The position numbers and the translations under genes were made by a program. This document shows, piece after piece, positions 27,567 through 36,112 of a stretch of DNA of 64,000 bases. This DNA is from Pseudoalteromonas luteoviolacea B = ATCC 29581. GTDB lineage: Bacteria > Pseudomonadota > Gammaproteobacteria > Enterobacterales > Alteromonadaceae. The DNA lies in assembly GCA_000333235.1 (NCBI GenBank), contig CAPN01000016.1, positions 310,001-374,000 on the forward strand. Reading direction: 5' to 3'. The first letter of the stretch is position 1; each line of letters begins with the position of its first letter. The notes beneath the pieces are model-generated. The model saw nothing but the letters and a program-made list of their open reading frames with translations, did not search any database and was not told where the DNA came from.

Positions 27567-27992
27567 TTATTTTGTGGTTGGCAAACCAGCACTTTGCCAT
27601 GTTCCCATCCCGCCAGACAAGACATAGACTTGATCAAAGCCGGCTTTTAAACACTTATCGGCTACTGCTGAAGCAGTAATACCTGCATTACATACTAGTA
27701 TAATGGGTTTGTTTTTATGATTTTCAAGACCTGGTAGCTCACCCACTTTCGCTTTTTCTGCATTAACATGCACTGCGCCTGCAATATGGCCTGCATTAAA
27801 TTCTTTTTGTGCACGAATATCAACGACTTTACCATCTTGACGGTTAACAAGTAGTGTTAATTGTTGCGTGTTAATTTGTCTAATTTTAGAAAATTGACTT
27901 TTGAACCAACTCCCAAGGAGCATTGCCGCTATTATAATCCACAACACACTCAAAATTGGGTGGTTGCTAAGAAACTCAATATACTGATCCAT
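27567..27992 (-). CDS. Membrane-anchored rhodanese-like protein (YibN-type)
   Basis: 141 residues: a single N-terminal membrane helix (about 12-30) and a rhodanese domain (about 42-138) with VVDIRAQKEFNAGHIAGAVHV and the active-site loop LVCNAGITASAVA, Cys about residue 100. Position ahead of grxC-secB-gpsA matches E. coli yibN. The enzymatic sulfur-transfer substrate is unknown; recent work on YibN relates it to membrane insertion, which I mention only as family context. Confidence 0.88.
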   Translation of the reverse strand: MDQYIEFLSNHPILSVLWIIIAAMLLGSWFKSQFSKIRQINTQQLTLLVNRQDGKVVDIRAQKEFNAGHIAGAVHVNAEKAKVGELPGLENHKNKPIILVCNAGITASAVADKCLKAGFDQVYVLSGGMGTWQSAGLPTTK

Positions 27993-28250
27993 GCTTTATC
28001 TCTTAACTTTTTTACCATCATAACATTTATACTTTTATAAAAAGGTCATTGATGGTTTTCTTTTCAATCGTTCAGCGCAAGTATACACATATGCTTTTTT
28101 GAACGCAGCAATTTATCGTTGTTCAGTGCTATGCCTTTGTCTAATTACTTGAAGAGAAATCACGCAACAAAAGCTGAACATTCATGCAAAACAAGGTATT
28201 CTATACCCTAATATATAGTCAAAAATTCGTGCCACATTCTAGGAGTCCAA

Positions 28251-29795
28251 ATGACCGCGAAGAAAAAGCCACTTGTATTAATGATTTTAGATGGTTGGGG
28301 TTATCGAGAAGAAACCGAAAGTAACGCTATTTTAGCAGCAAACACCCCTATACTGGATGAACTTTGGTCAAGTTGCCCTCGCACGCTTATTTCTGGCTCA
28401 GGTATGGACGTAGGATTGCCAGCGGGGCAAATGGGTAACTCTGAAGTTGGACATGTCAACTTAGGGGCTGGTCGAATCGTGTATCAAGATTTTACTCGAA
28501 TTACAAAATCCATTGACGATGGCGAGTTTGCCCACAATCCTATTCTTGTTGAAAATATTGACAAAGCTGTAAAAAAAGGTGCGGCGGTGCACCTAATGGG
28601 TTTGCTTAGTCCAGGTGGCGTGCATAGTCACGAAGACCACATTATTGCAGCGATAAATCTTGCTGTCTCTAAAGGTGCTAAGCACGTCTACTTCCATGCT
28701 TTCTTGGATGGTCGAGACACCCCTCCCCGCAGTGCAAAAGCCTCAATCGAGCGTGTGGAAAACGAATTTAAAAAACTAGGCGTGGGTCGATTAGCAACAA
28801 TAATTGGTCGTTACTACGCGATGGACCGTGATAACCGTTGGGACCGAATTGAGATTGCCTATAACTTAATGGTAGACGGAAAAGCCGAGTTTACAGCGAA
28901 CACGGGCGTGGCGGCTTTAGAAGCTGCTTATGCACGCAATGAAAATGACGAGTTTGTCAAAGCCACTACGGTCATGCCTGAAGGCGAACAGGCCGCAACC
29001 ATCAACAGTAACGATACGGTAATCTTCATGAATTTCCGAGCGGATCGTGCGCGTCAAATGACGCGTACTTTCGTCGATGACAATTTCAAAGGTTTTACAA
29101 AAGCCCGTTCGCCAGAACTAAGCGCTTTTGTGATGTTGACCGAGTATGCTGCGGATATTGAAGCCCCGGTTGCTTTTGCACCTGAGTCACTCAATAATGT
29201 GTTGGGTGAATGGCTCGCGAAACATAATAAAACGCAATTGCGTATTTCAGAAACTGAAAAATACGCCCACGTTACCTTTTTCTTTAGCGGTGGTCGCGAA
29301 GACCTATTTGAGGGTGAAAAACGCGAACTCATACCATCACCTAAAGTGGCGACTTATGACTTACAACCTGAAATGAATTCAGCACTGCTTACCGATAAGC
29401 TGGTTGAGGCAATTCACGGTGGTGAGTTTGATGTAATCATCGTTAATTATCCAAACGGTGATATGGTTGGTCACTCTGGAGTTTTTGAGGCCGCAGTTAA
29501 AGCGTGTGAAGCAGTTGATAGTTGTATCGGGCGAGTCGTGTCAGCGTTAAAAGACGTTGGTGGTGAAGCATTGATCACCGCAGATCACGGTAATGCGGAA
29601 CAAATGGCCGATCCGAGCACTGGCCAATCACATACGGCCCATACTAGTGAACCTGTTCCATTTATTTATATCGGCCGCAAAGCAACAGCTCAACCAAATA
29701 AAACATTGAGTGATGTCGCACCAACTATGCTGCACTTGCTTGGTATGGAACAACCGGCCGAAATGACCGGCTCGCCGATAGTAATCCTGAACTAA
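28251..29795 (+). CDS. gpmI: 2,3-bisphosphoglycerate-independent phosphoglycerate mutase
   Basis: A 514-residue manganese enzyme interconverting 3- and 2-phosphoglycerate in glycolysis. It starts with [14 protein letters not shown] (metal Asp) and includes the catalytic Ser in [54 protein letters not shown] and the late metal-binding [11 protein letters not shown] and [11 protein letters not shown]. Upstream GGAG is well spaced from the ATG. It opens the gpmI-envC-ctp-yibQ series and is divergent from the rhodanese gene. Confidence 0.96.
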   Translation: MTAKKKPLVLMILDGWGYREETESNAILAANTPILDELWSSCPRTLISGSGMDVGLPAGQMGNSEVGHVNLGAGRIVYQDFTRITKSIDDGEFAHNPILVENIDKAVKKGAAVHLMGLLSPGGVHSHEDHIIAAINLAVSKGAKHVYFHAFLDGRDTPPRSAKASIERVENEFKKLGVGRLATIIGRYYAMDRDNRWDRIEIAYNLMVDGKAEFTANTGVAALEAAYARNENDEFVKATTVMPEGEQAATINSNDTVIFMNFRADRARQMTRTFVDDNFKGFTKARSPELSAFVMLTEYAADIEAPVAFAPESLNNVLGEWLAKHNKTQLRISETEKYAHVTFFFSGGREDLFEGEKRELIPSPKVATYDLQPEMNSALLTDKLVEAIHGGEFDVIIVNYPNGDMVGHSGVFEAAVKACEAVDSCIGRVVSALKDVGGEALITADHGNAEQMADPSTGQSHTAHTSEPVPFIYIGRKATAQPNKTLSDVAPTMLHLLGMEQPAEMTGSPIVILN

Positions 29796-30980
29796 GTGAA
29801 CAACGGGACCTTTCAATTCAACAAACAGCAACGAGGCAACATTTTATTGTCTCGTTGTTTGTTGGCTTTTTGTTTCTTTTTTTTCGCAAATCCCCCCCTT
29901 GCTGCAAATGAAACTCGAACTAAGCAAGATCTAGCTGAAATTCAAAAAGAAATTGAACGTAGTGAAATTCGCTACAAAGAACAAAGTACTGCACTCAGAC
30001 GCGTGCAAACTCAGCTTCAAAGAGTTGAGCGCAGCGTCGCAGAGCATGTTCGCGCACTGGCATTTACTAACCAAAGTATCAGCGAAAACAATCAGCAACA
30101 GCAGGTTTTAATCGAAGAGCACAAACAACTTAATAATCAAAAGCAAGTTTTGACTTCGATGTTGGGAAAGCAAGTTAAAAGCGCATACTTAAATGGCTCT
30201 CATGATTATTCCAAAATGTTATTAAATCAAGAAAATGCCGCTAAGTTAGAACGAATGATCGTTTACTATACGTATTTGAATAATGCGCGGATAAACCAAA
30301 TTGAAGCATTGAAAAAAGTCGTTGTAGCTATCGATAATAATCAAGCCGCACTGAGAGATAAGCAAGCAAAACTTGATGACTTGGCAAAAGAACAGAACCG
30401 CCGCTTAGTCGGGCTTCGCGACGCACAGCAAGAACAAATAGAAAAAACAAATCAGTTAAAGCATACGCTTGAGAGCACAAAAACCGCCATTGCTTATTTA
30501 CGCGACAATGAAAAAAACCTTCGAGATACCTTAGCGCAATTACACACAGAAAAAGTACAGCAAAAGCAGTATCAATCTTTGCTTGGATTGAACAACATGA
30601 AAGGCAATTTGCCTTGGCCAGTAACGGGTCGACTAGCAAATCGCTTTGGTGCTCGAAAAGACAGTGGCTTAAATTGGAATGGCTTATTGATTGAAGCAAA
30701 CGAAGGAACCAATGTGACTTCTATTCGTCAAGGGCAAGTAGTATATGCAGATTGGCTCAATGGTTATGGTTGGGTTATTGTCGTCGATCATGGTGAAGGG
30801 TTCATGAGTCTATACGGCCACGCGCAAACGTTACTTCGAGATGTTGGCGATGTTGTACAAAGCGGCGAACCGATAGCAAAAGTAGGGCAAAGCGGCGGAC
30901 AACAAAATCCTGGTCTATACTTTGAAATACGGCATAAGGGACGCGCTGTAAATCCTATAGAATGGTGCAGAAGATCGTAA
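29796..30980 (+). CDS. envC: Murein hydrolase activator EnvC
   Basis: 394 residues as written from the GTG that directly follows the gpmI stop codon. A signal peptide (FCFFFFANPPLAANE) precedes two long coiled-coil segments (about 45-250) and a C-terminal LytM domain. The domain lacks the first metal-binding His (NWNGLLIEANEG where active enzymes have HxGxD) but keeps MSLYGHA, as in EnvC, which activates amidases AmiA/B at division rather than cutting murein itself. A TTG at 29847, preceded by ACGAGG, is an alternative start that still leaves a good signal peptide. Confidence 0.88.
   Translation: MNNGTFQFNKQQRGNILLSRCLLAFCFFFFANPPLAANETRTKQDLAEIQKEIERSEIRYKEQSTALRRVQTQLQRVERSVAEHVRALAFTNQSISENNQQQQVLIEEHKQLNNQKQVLTSMLGKQVKSAYLNGSHDYSKMLLNQENAAKLERMIVYYTYLNNARINQIEALKKVVVAIDNNQAALRDKQAKLDDLAKEQNRRLVGLRDAQQEQIEKTNQLKHTLESTKTAIAYLRDNEKNLRDTLAQLHTEKVQQKQYQSLLGLNNMKGNLPWPVTGRLANRFGARKDSGLNWNGLLIEANEGTNVTSIRQGQVVYADWLNGYGWVIVVDHGEGFMSLYGHAQTLLRDVGDVVQSGEPIAKVGQSGGQQNPGLYFEIRHKGRAVNPIEWCRRS
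29829..29857 (+). terminator. Hairpin with T-rich tail inside the envC 5' end
   Basis: CAACGAGGCAA pairs with TTGTCTCGTTG (11 bp, one G-T pair) around a 7-base loop, followed by a T-rich stretch. It starts 34 bases after the gpmI stop codon, so it looks like a gpmI terminator or attenuator, yet it lies within the first codons of envC and covers the ACGAGG site of the alternative TTG start. Confidence 0.5.
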
Positions 30981-31012
30981 GATACGTGTAGCTGCACCTA
31001 AAGGAGCAGCTC

Positions 31013-32224
31013 ATGATAACGACGCACTATCCCCTAAAAAATCAGCATAGTTTTTTTTGTTTTATTCTATGCTTATTTCTATTTCTTTGGACCCTTGAAC
31101 TAAACGCTTCTGCAGTTAAAAGAAACTTTAGTGAAGAAGAATCAAACGAAATCCTCTTTCATGTCCATGCTTATTATGTGGATGACTTACCGATAAGTGA
31201 TTTATCCAAGGCAAATGTCAATCATTTACTCGAACACCTCGACTCATATTCAAAATACCTCGACGAAAACGATCTTGAAGCACTATTCAGTGCTGCTAAT
31301 GGGCACTACACAGGGCTTGGTATTGAAGTCGAAGAACAAAATAATACTTTGCTTATTATCAATACGTTACCGAATTCACCCGCTTCTCGCAGCGGGCTGC
31401 AAAAAGGCGATAGACTTATTGCCGTAGATGGTCAACACATCGCCAATAAACCATTGAAATACGTCTCTGATTTACTACGAAGTGCAAAAGATTCAACTAT
31501 TGCATTGGTTATTGAGCGAGCGAACACAGAGCTTGAATTTGCCTTACAACGTGAAGTCATTTCGCTAGATACTGTGACGAGTCAGTTACTCAATCGCGGT
31601 ATTGGGTATATTGCAATCACGAGTTTTAATAATCATACCTATCATGATGTCGCACGCCACTTAAGTGCACTAAAAAGCAATTACGGCAAACGTTTAAGAG
31701 GTTTAATTCTGGATTTGCGAGATAACCCGGGCGGCACATTAAACAGCGCGGTTGCTATCTCGGATCTCTTTCTTGATGCAGGTACGATAGTCACTACTAA
31801 AGGACGTTTTTTCGACGCCAATCACATCTACCAAGCTCAACGTGGGGATTTGCTAAAAGGCGCACCAATTGCAGTTATGATAAACGAAAATTCAGCTTCA
31901 GCAGCAGAGATCCTCGCAGGTGCCTTACAAGACAATCGTCGAGCACTTGTTATGGGGGCTCGTTCCTTTGGCAAAGGCTCTGTTCAGTCACTTATTCCAT
32001 TAGGTGAAGGGAAAACTGCCCTTAAGTTAACCACTGCAAAATACTATACACCATCAGGGCGCTCAATCGATGGTATCGGAATAAAGCCTGATGTAGAGGT
32101 AAATAACGATTTACTTTCACAATTGAGCAAAGCCGTTATAATGGACGAAACGAATCAAACGGCAGAGTCTGAATTAACAGACGTATTAGTTAAGCTTGAT
32201 TCTTATTTATTAGCAGAAAAATAA
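31013..32224 (+). CDS. S41 family carboxyl-terminal processing peptidase
   Basis: 403 residues with a signal-anchor (about 13-33), a PDZ domain (about 95-175: GIEVEEQNNTLLI, LQKGDRLIAVDGQ) and the S41 catalytic domain. Catalytic Ser is in NENSASAAEILAGALQDN and Lys in ARSFGKGSVQS. Such CtpA-type periplasmic proteases trim or degrade C termini. It follows envC at 32 bases with an AAGGAG ribosome site and precedes yibQ, a conserved arrangement linked to cell-wall remodelling. Confidence 0.92.
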   Translation: MITTHYPLKNQHSFFCFILCLFLFLWTLELNASAVKRNFSEEESNEILFHVHAYYVDDLPISDLSKANVNHLLEHLDSYSKYLDENDLEALFSAANGHYTGLGIEVEEQNNTLLIINTLPNSPASRSGLQKGDRLIAVDGQHIANKPLKYVSDLLRSAKDSTIALVIERANTELEFALQREVISLDTVTSQLLNRGIGYIAITSFNNHTYHDVARHLSALKSNYGKRLRGLILDLRDNPGGTLNSAVAISDLFLDAGTIVTTKGRFFDANHIYQAQRGDLLKGAPIAVMINENSASAAEILAGALQDNRRALVMGARSFGKGSVQSLIPLGEGKTALKLTTAKYYTPSGRSIDGIGIKPDVEVNNDLLSQLSKAVIMDETNQTAESELTDVLVKLDSYLLAEK

Positions 32225-32237
32225 CAACGAAAACTGA

Positions 32238-33026
32238 GTGCGTATAACAACTTTAATAACATGCTTCTTTAGCATCGCCCTAAGCTTATTGCCTTGTTTC
32301 CATGTTCATGCGGCAAGGATTGCGATTGTTATCGATGACATTGGCAATCATCAGCGCGACCTTACTTTGCTGGATTTACCCGGTACGCTAACCTATTCTA
32401 TTTTGCCACACACTCCTTTTTCTCAACAATTTGCTTGGCATGCAAATCAAGGAGGGAAAGAACTTCTACTGCACATTCCCATGCAAGCAACAAACGGTAA
32501 AGCCCTCGGACCGGGAGGGTTAACGCTAGACATGGATAAAACCGAGCTTCAAAATACGCTTGGGCATGCCTTAGCCAGCCTTCCACAGGTTAAAGGTGTT
32601 AATAATCATATGGGGTCAATGTTAACCCAGCATACCGATCCGATGCGTTGGACTATGGAAATCCTCAAAAAACGAGGACTGTACTTTTTGGACAGCCGAA
32701 CCACCTCTCGAACACAAGCCCAGTATGTGGCAAATTTACTTGGTGTCATGAACATCGCTAGAAACGTTTTCCTCGACAATGAACTAAGTGAAAATGCCAT
32801 GCTAATACAATGGAATGAGCTAAAAAACGAAGCAAAATACCGCCAGTATGCGGTTGCAATTGCTCATCCCTATCCACAAACTAAAGCGTTTTTAGCAAAA
32901 TACCTACCAGAGCTTGAGAAAGAGGGGTTTGAACTTGTGCCACTTTCAAGTCTCGTTGAGCATCGCTATATTCAATTAGCAGATTCAAGCTCCAGTGAAC
33001 CATCTAACAATCTCGTCACGCCCTAA
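32238..33026 (+). CDS. Divergent polysaccharide deacetylase family protein (YibQ-like)
   Basis: 262 residues, GTG start, signal peptide ending near VHAA. The body begins with RIAIVIDDIGNHQRDLTLLDLPG and holds LLHIPMQAT, GVNNHMGSM and FLDSRTTS, matching the family that is related to NodB polysaccharide deacetylases but with altered catalytic residues. It is the last gene of gpmI-envC-ctp-yibQ. The final 4 bases overlap a small minus-strand ORF. The function is unknown. Confidence 0.88.
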   Translation: MRITTLITCFFSIALSLLPCFHVHAARIAIVIDDIGNHQRDLTLLDLPGTLTYSILPHTPFSQQFAWHANQGGKELLLHIPMQATNGKALGPGGLTLDMDKTELQNTLGHALASLPQVKGVNNHMGSMLTQHTDPMRWTMEILKKRGLYFLDSRTTSRTQAQYVANLLGVMNIARNVFLDNELSENAMLIQWNELKNEAKYRQYAVAIAHPYPQTKAFLAKYLPELEKEGFELVPLSSLVEHRYIQLADSSSSEPSNNLVTP

Positions 33027-33235
33027 CCCGCTAGGTGCGTTAAAATATCGGTCTCAATACGTTGTACGATAGGCTGTATTAGTTCACCATGACAATCAAG
33101 TTCACACCAACCATCGCTACTCATTATCGCTAACGTATCTAAATGCAGCACAGTATCTACAACGTAACCTGACAATCGAAAAATCCCATGTTTAGTATTC
33201 AATCGGCTAATCCTAAATTGAAGTGGTGTCGTCAT
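33023..33235 (-). CDS. Small uncharacterised protein
   Basis: A 70-residue ORF that begins 4 bases after the end of the upstream minus-strand gene, which suggests a shared transcript. The sequence (LQFRISRLNTKHGIFRLSG, then a Cys pair in WCELDCHG) shows no known domain, signal peptide or membrane segment. No clear ribosome site precedes the ATG, so coupled translation would be needed. It could be real or chance. Confidence 0.45.
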   Translation of the reverse strand: MTTPLQFRISRLNTKHGIFRLSGYVVDTVLHLDTLAIMSSDGWCELDCHGELIQPIVQRIETDILTHLAG

Positions 33236-33239
33236 GATA

Positions 33240-33896
33240 TTAATTGTCTGGCGACATCGTCGTGGGTAACTGACTAAACTTTACTGTGGGGTTTTCTGTT
33301 CGTAGCTTTTTCGACACGTCGAGAGAGATTTTATTTTCTCTATCCGTGTCAAAGCGCTGTAGTTTTGATTTAGATAACACCTCAATGTACGCAGGCTCAT
33401 TAAATGTAAACGTTATGGCATCCATTGATGGTACAAACATAGAAAAACCTCCCGCCATCACCTCCATAAAGGCATTAACGTCATCAAGCAGAACAAATAG
33501 CTTGTCATATTCTATCTCTGTGACATCTAAGTCTCTCACACCCGCGCTGAGTGAAATCGCGATGTCATCGTCTTGCTGATTGGCGTGAAATTTGATGCCT
33601 TTGGCTTGAGTAAAAGTAGGGAACTGAATTTCGCCATTGGGAGAAACCGAAACGTCCGCAATTTTTTGCCCGTTTTGTGTGAGCCAGATTTTTACATCGT
33701 TTATTTGAATCGAAGGCTGTTTAATTTCGAGCTGAATTTTTGCTTCAACATACGGCGATTTAGCTTCCTTTAATAACACCAAAACGTCGTTTAACTTTTC
33801 ATAATCACTTTCTTTTTGCGCCGCTTTAGCTGAGGTTTGAACTGCGAATAGCGCCACAACACTAATTAATATCGCAATAGTCTTTCCTTTCATCAC
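33240..33896 (-). CDS. Uncharacterised exported protein
   Basis: 218 residues with a signal peptide (hydrophobic 6-22, cleavage near AKAA). The mature part is soluble and begins with helical, charged YEKLNDVLVLLKEAK; an even mix of short strands follows, including ISLSAGVRDLDVTEIEYDKLF. I do not recognise the family. A good AGGAT ribosome site precedes the ATG pair. It probably shares a transcript with the 70-residue ORF downstream. Confidence 0.75.
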   Translation of the reverse strand: MMKGKTIAILISVVALFAVQTSAKAAQKESDYEKLNDVLVLLKEAKSPYVEAKIQLEIKQPSIQINDVKIWLTQNGQKIADVSVSPNGEIQFPTFTQAKGIKFHANQQDDDIAISLSAGVRDLDVTEIEYDKLFVLLDDVNAFMEVMAGGFSMFVPSMDAITFTFNEPAYIEVLSKSKLQRFDTDRENKISLDVSKKLRTENPTVKFSQLPTTMSPDN

Positions 33897-33991
33897 ACTA
33901 TCCTTCGTAAAATTTGTTGATCTATGCCTAATCTAAGAACTTGATTGTGGTCTAAACTCAGAATCATATGCAACGCTAAAAAGGTTAAAAA

Positions 33992-34420
33992 ATGTTAAAG
34001 TTTGTGTCTGATTTAATGACTCCCGATCCTCTTTGTATTAGCCAAAGTGATAATTTAAAAATGGCGCATGACCTCATGCGTGAAAAAAACATCCGCCATA
34101 TTCCAGTGATTGACGAGGCGGGCCAATTGCAAGGCATGCTTACGCAAAAAATTATGATTTCTAACGTCATGAAAATTTTAGCAACCTATGGTCAATTAGC
34201 ACTAGAACGCAAAGAAAAGCAACAGAAAGTAGGGGAAGTGATGGCTACCGACTTTGTTGCTGTGAGTCCTGATGAAAAACTAAAAGAAGTCGCTACCTAT
34301 TTCGTCAAAAACCGCCATGGGTGCTTACCCGTCATCGATGAAAGTAACAAACTGGTTGGGATCCTCACCTCATCTGATTTCGTGCGACTTGCAGCTGCAT
34401 TGCTTGGCAGTGATGGCTAG
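33992..34420 (+). CDS. CBS-domain-pair protein
   Basis: 142 residues made of two CBS domains and little else: first about 7-60 (MTPDPLCISQSDNLKMAHDLM, HIPVIDEAGQLQGMLT), second about 80-135 (MATDFVAVSPDEKLKEVATYF, CLPVIDESNKLVGILTSSDFVR). Stand-alone CBS pairs bind adenine nucleotides and act as energy or redox sensors; the partner is unknown. The gene is divergent from the exported protein at 33240 and precedes a strong hairpin. Confidence 0.88.
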   Translation: MLKFVSDLMTPDPLCISQSDNLKMAHDLMREKNIRHIPVIDEAGQLQGMLTQKIMISNVMKILATYGQLALERKEKQQKVGEVMATDFVAVSPDEKLKEVATYFVKNRHGCLPVIDESNKLVGILTSSDFVRLAAALLGSDG

Positions 34421-34448
34421 TAACAATTTTATCTCGATGCTTTTCATT

Positions 34449-34482
34449 GTAGTAAAACGCGCTAAACTAGCGCTTTTACTAC
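34449..34482 (+). terminator. Strong hairpin between CBS gene and nif3-like gene
   Basis: GTAGTAAAA pairs with TTTTACTAC and, after one bulged base, GCGCTA pairs with TAGCGC around AAC: a 15-bp stem. It sits directly before the AGGAG of the next gene. There is no T tract after it, but there is one within the 3' arm, so it may be a terminator of the CBS gene or a leader structure. Confidence 0.45.
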
Positions 34483-34494
34483 CAGGAGCAAATG

Positions 34495-35250
34495 ATGAAA
34501 CGCACAAAACTGGTCAATCACCTCAACGAGCTACTGAAACCATTTCAAATCAACGACTATTGCCCAAACGGCTTGCAAGTTGAAGGCAAAGACACCATCA
34601 AAAAACTAGTTACTGGCGTTACTGCAAGTCAAGCACTTATCGACGCTGCAATTGAGAAAGGGGCTGACGCCATTGTGGTGCATCACGGCTATTTTTGGAA
34701 AGGCGAAGATCAAACTGTCACCGGTATGAAGAAACGTCGCTTACAGGCACTACTAAAACATGACGTCAGTCTATTTGCCTATCACCTGCCATTAGATGTA
34801 CATCCTGAACTCGGCAATAACGCGCAACTAGGTGAATTACTAGGTATTAGCATCGAAAGACCTTTAGAGCCATGGAACAAATCTAGCGTTGCGGTGAAAG
34901 GGAAATTATCCCAGCCTATAACGGTAGAAGCCTTTGCAGCGTTAATTGAAGAAAAACTAGGCCGCTCGCCTCTAATCAATAAAGCAGGTGACCATTTAAT
35001 TCAAACCGTTGCTTGGTGTACTGGCGGAGGACAAAGCTTTATTGACTTGGCAGCTAGCCAAGGTATTGATGCGTATTTAACCGGTGAAGCGTCTGAGCAA
35101 ACCATTCACTCGTCCAACGAGCAAAACATTCACTTTTTTGCAGCAGGTCACCACGCAACAGAGCGTTATGGCGTCAAGGCGCTTGGCGAATACTTAGCTG
35201 AGCAATTTAAGCTAGATGTTGAATTTATTGATATTAACAACCCGGTGTAA
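34495..35250 (+). CDS. Nif3-like dinuclear metal-centre protein (YbgI)
   Basis: 251 residues of the NIF3/YbgI family, toroidal hexamers with a dimetal site. Metal ligands are visible in DAIVVHHGYFW, FAYHLPLDVHPELGNNAQL and the C-terminal FFAAGHHATERYGVKAL. The biochemical activity is not established (it was called GTP cyclohydrolase I type 2 in some genomes). I prefer the second of two adjacent ATGs, six bases after AGGAG; the first is only three bases away. Confidence 0.9.
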   Translation: MKRTKLVNHLNELLKPFQINDYCPNGLQVEGKDTIKKLVTGVTASQALIDAAIEKGADAIVVHHGYFWKGEDQTVTGMKKRRLQALLKHDVSLFAYHLPLDVHPELGNNAQLGELLGISIERPLEPWNKSSVAVKGKLSQPITVEAFAALIEEKLGRSPLINKAGDHLIQTVAWCTGGGQSFIDLAASQGIDAYLTGEASEQTIHSSNEQNIHFFAAGHHATERYGVKALGEYLAEQFKLDVEFIDINNPV

Positions 35251-35256
35251 GATAAA

Positions 35257-36060
35257 TTGACGACGATACGTGACCGAAGTTTTGATTCGATTTCAAATAA
35301 GTTTTCTAAAAATATATACGGCACCGCCAAAGGGAAGATCCGCGAAGCCGTTTTGCGTCGAGATTTAACCGAGCACATTACTTGGCTTGGTAAGGATAAA
35401 TCAAAAAGAATACTGGATGTAGGTGGTGGGCAAGGCCAATTGGCGCTGTTTTTAGCGGCTCAAGGTCATCACGTTACACTAATTGATATTTCCTCTGAAA
35501 TGCTCGGTGAAGCGCGTAAGACCGCAGACATGCTTGGCCTAAGTGAACAACTTACCACGATCCATGCTTCCATTCATGAGTTGCCGGTGCTAGCACTAGG
35601 ACACTTTGATTTAGTAATGTGCCATGCAGTTTTAGAGTGGCTGGTTGAACAACAAAAAGCGCTTGCTGCACTCAAAGATTGCTTAGCCGAAGAGGGTAAG
35701 CTCTCGCTGATGTATTACAACCAAGAAGCCCAACGCTTTGCGAATGTGATTTATGGCAACTTTGACTACGTGCAAAAAGATTTAAAAGTGAAAAAGAAAG
35801 TCAGTTTAAATCCTAATCAACCACTTTCAGCCATTCAAGTTGCAACTTGGCTGAACGAATTAAGCTTAAATATTATAGATAAAACAGGGGTTCGCTGTTT
35901 TCATGATTACATGCGCAACTTAACCAAAGCAAACGAGTCGTTTGAGGAGCTCCTTGCGCTTGAACTGAAATACAATCGACAAGAGCCCTACGCTTCGCTT
36001 GGCCGATACACTCACTTGGTATGCTCTGGACCAACACTCGATTATGCCCTATCTACTTGA
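35257..36060 (+). CDS. cmoM: tRNA 5-carboxymethoxyuridine methyltransferase CmoM
   Basis: 267 residues, class I SAM methyltransferase that converts wobble cmo5U to its methyl ester in tRNA. Motif I is ILDVGGGQGQLALFLA (about 49-64), motif II TLIDISSEM, and HFDLVMCHAVLEWL follows. The N-terminal DRSFDSISNKFSKNIYGTAKGKIREAVL is typical of CmoM (SmtA). The start is TTG, seven bases after the previous stop with a weak TAAGA site. Methyltransferase class is certain; the substrate is inferred from family. Confidence 0.88.
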   Translation: MTTIRDRSFDSISNKFSKNIYGTAKGKIREAVLRRDLTEHITWLGKDKSKRILDVGGGQGQLALFLAAQGHHVTLIDISSEMLGEARKTADMLGLSEQLTTIHASIHELPVLALGHFDLVMCHAVLEWLVEQQKALAALKDCLAEEGKLSLMYYNQEAQRFANVIYGNFDYVQKDLKVKKKVSLNPNQPLSAIQVATWLNELSLNIIDKTGVRCFHDYMRNLTKANESFEELLALELKYNRQEPYASLGRYTHLVCSGPTLDYALST

Positions 36061-36070
36061 AGATGAGTGA

Positions 36071-36103
36071 TCAAATCCACCGTTAGTCTAGAGGTGGATT
36101 TGA
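36071..36103. terminator. Terminator between cmoM and the RTX gene
   Basis: TCAAATCCACC pairs perfectly with GGTGGATTTGA (11 bp) around an 11-base loop. The two flanking genes converge, so it can serve both. T residues after the stem are interrupted (CTTCTCTTG). Confidence 0.75.
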
Positions 36104-36112
36104 CTTCTCTTG

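Noticed and set aside
30328..30699. 123-codon minus-strand ORF opposite envC
   Set aside because: Antisense to the EnvC coiled coil; a product of its Gln/Lys-rich codon composition, not a gene.
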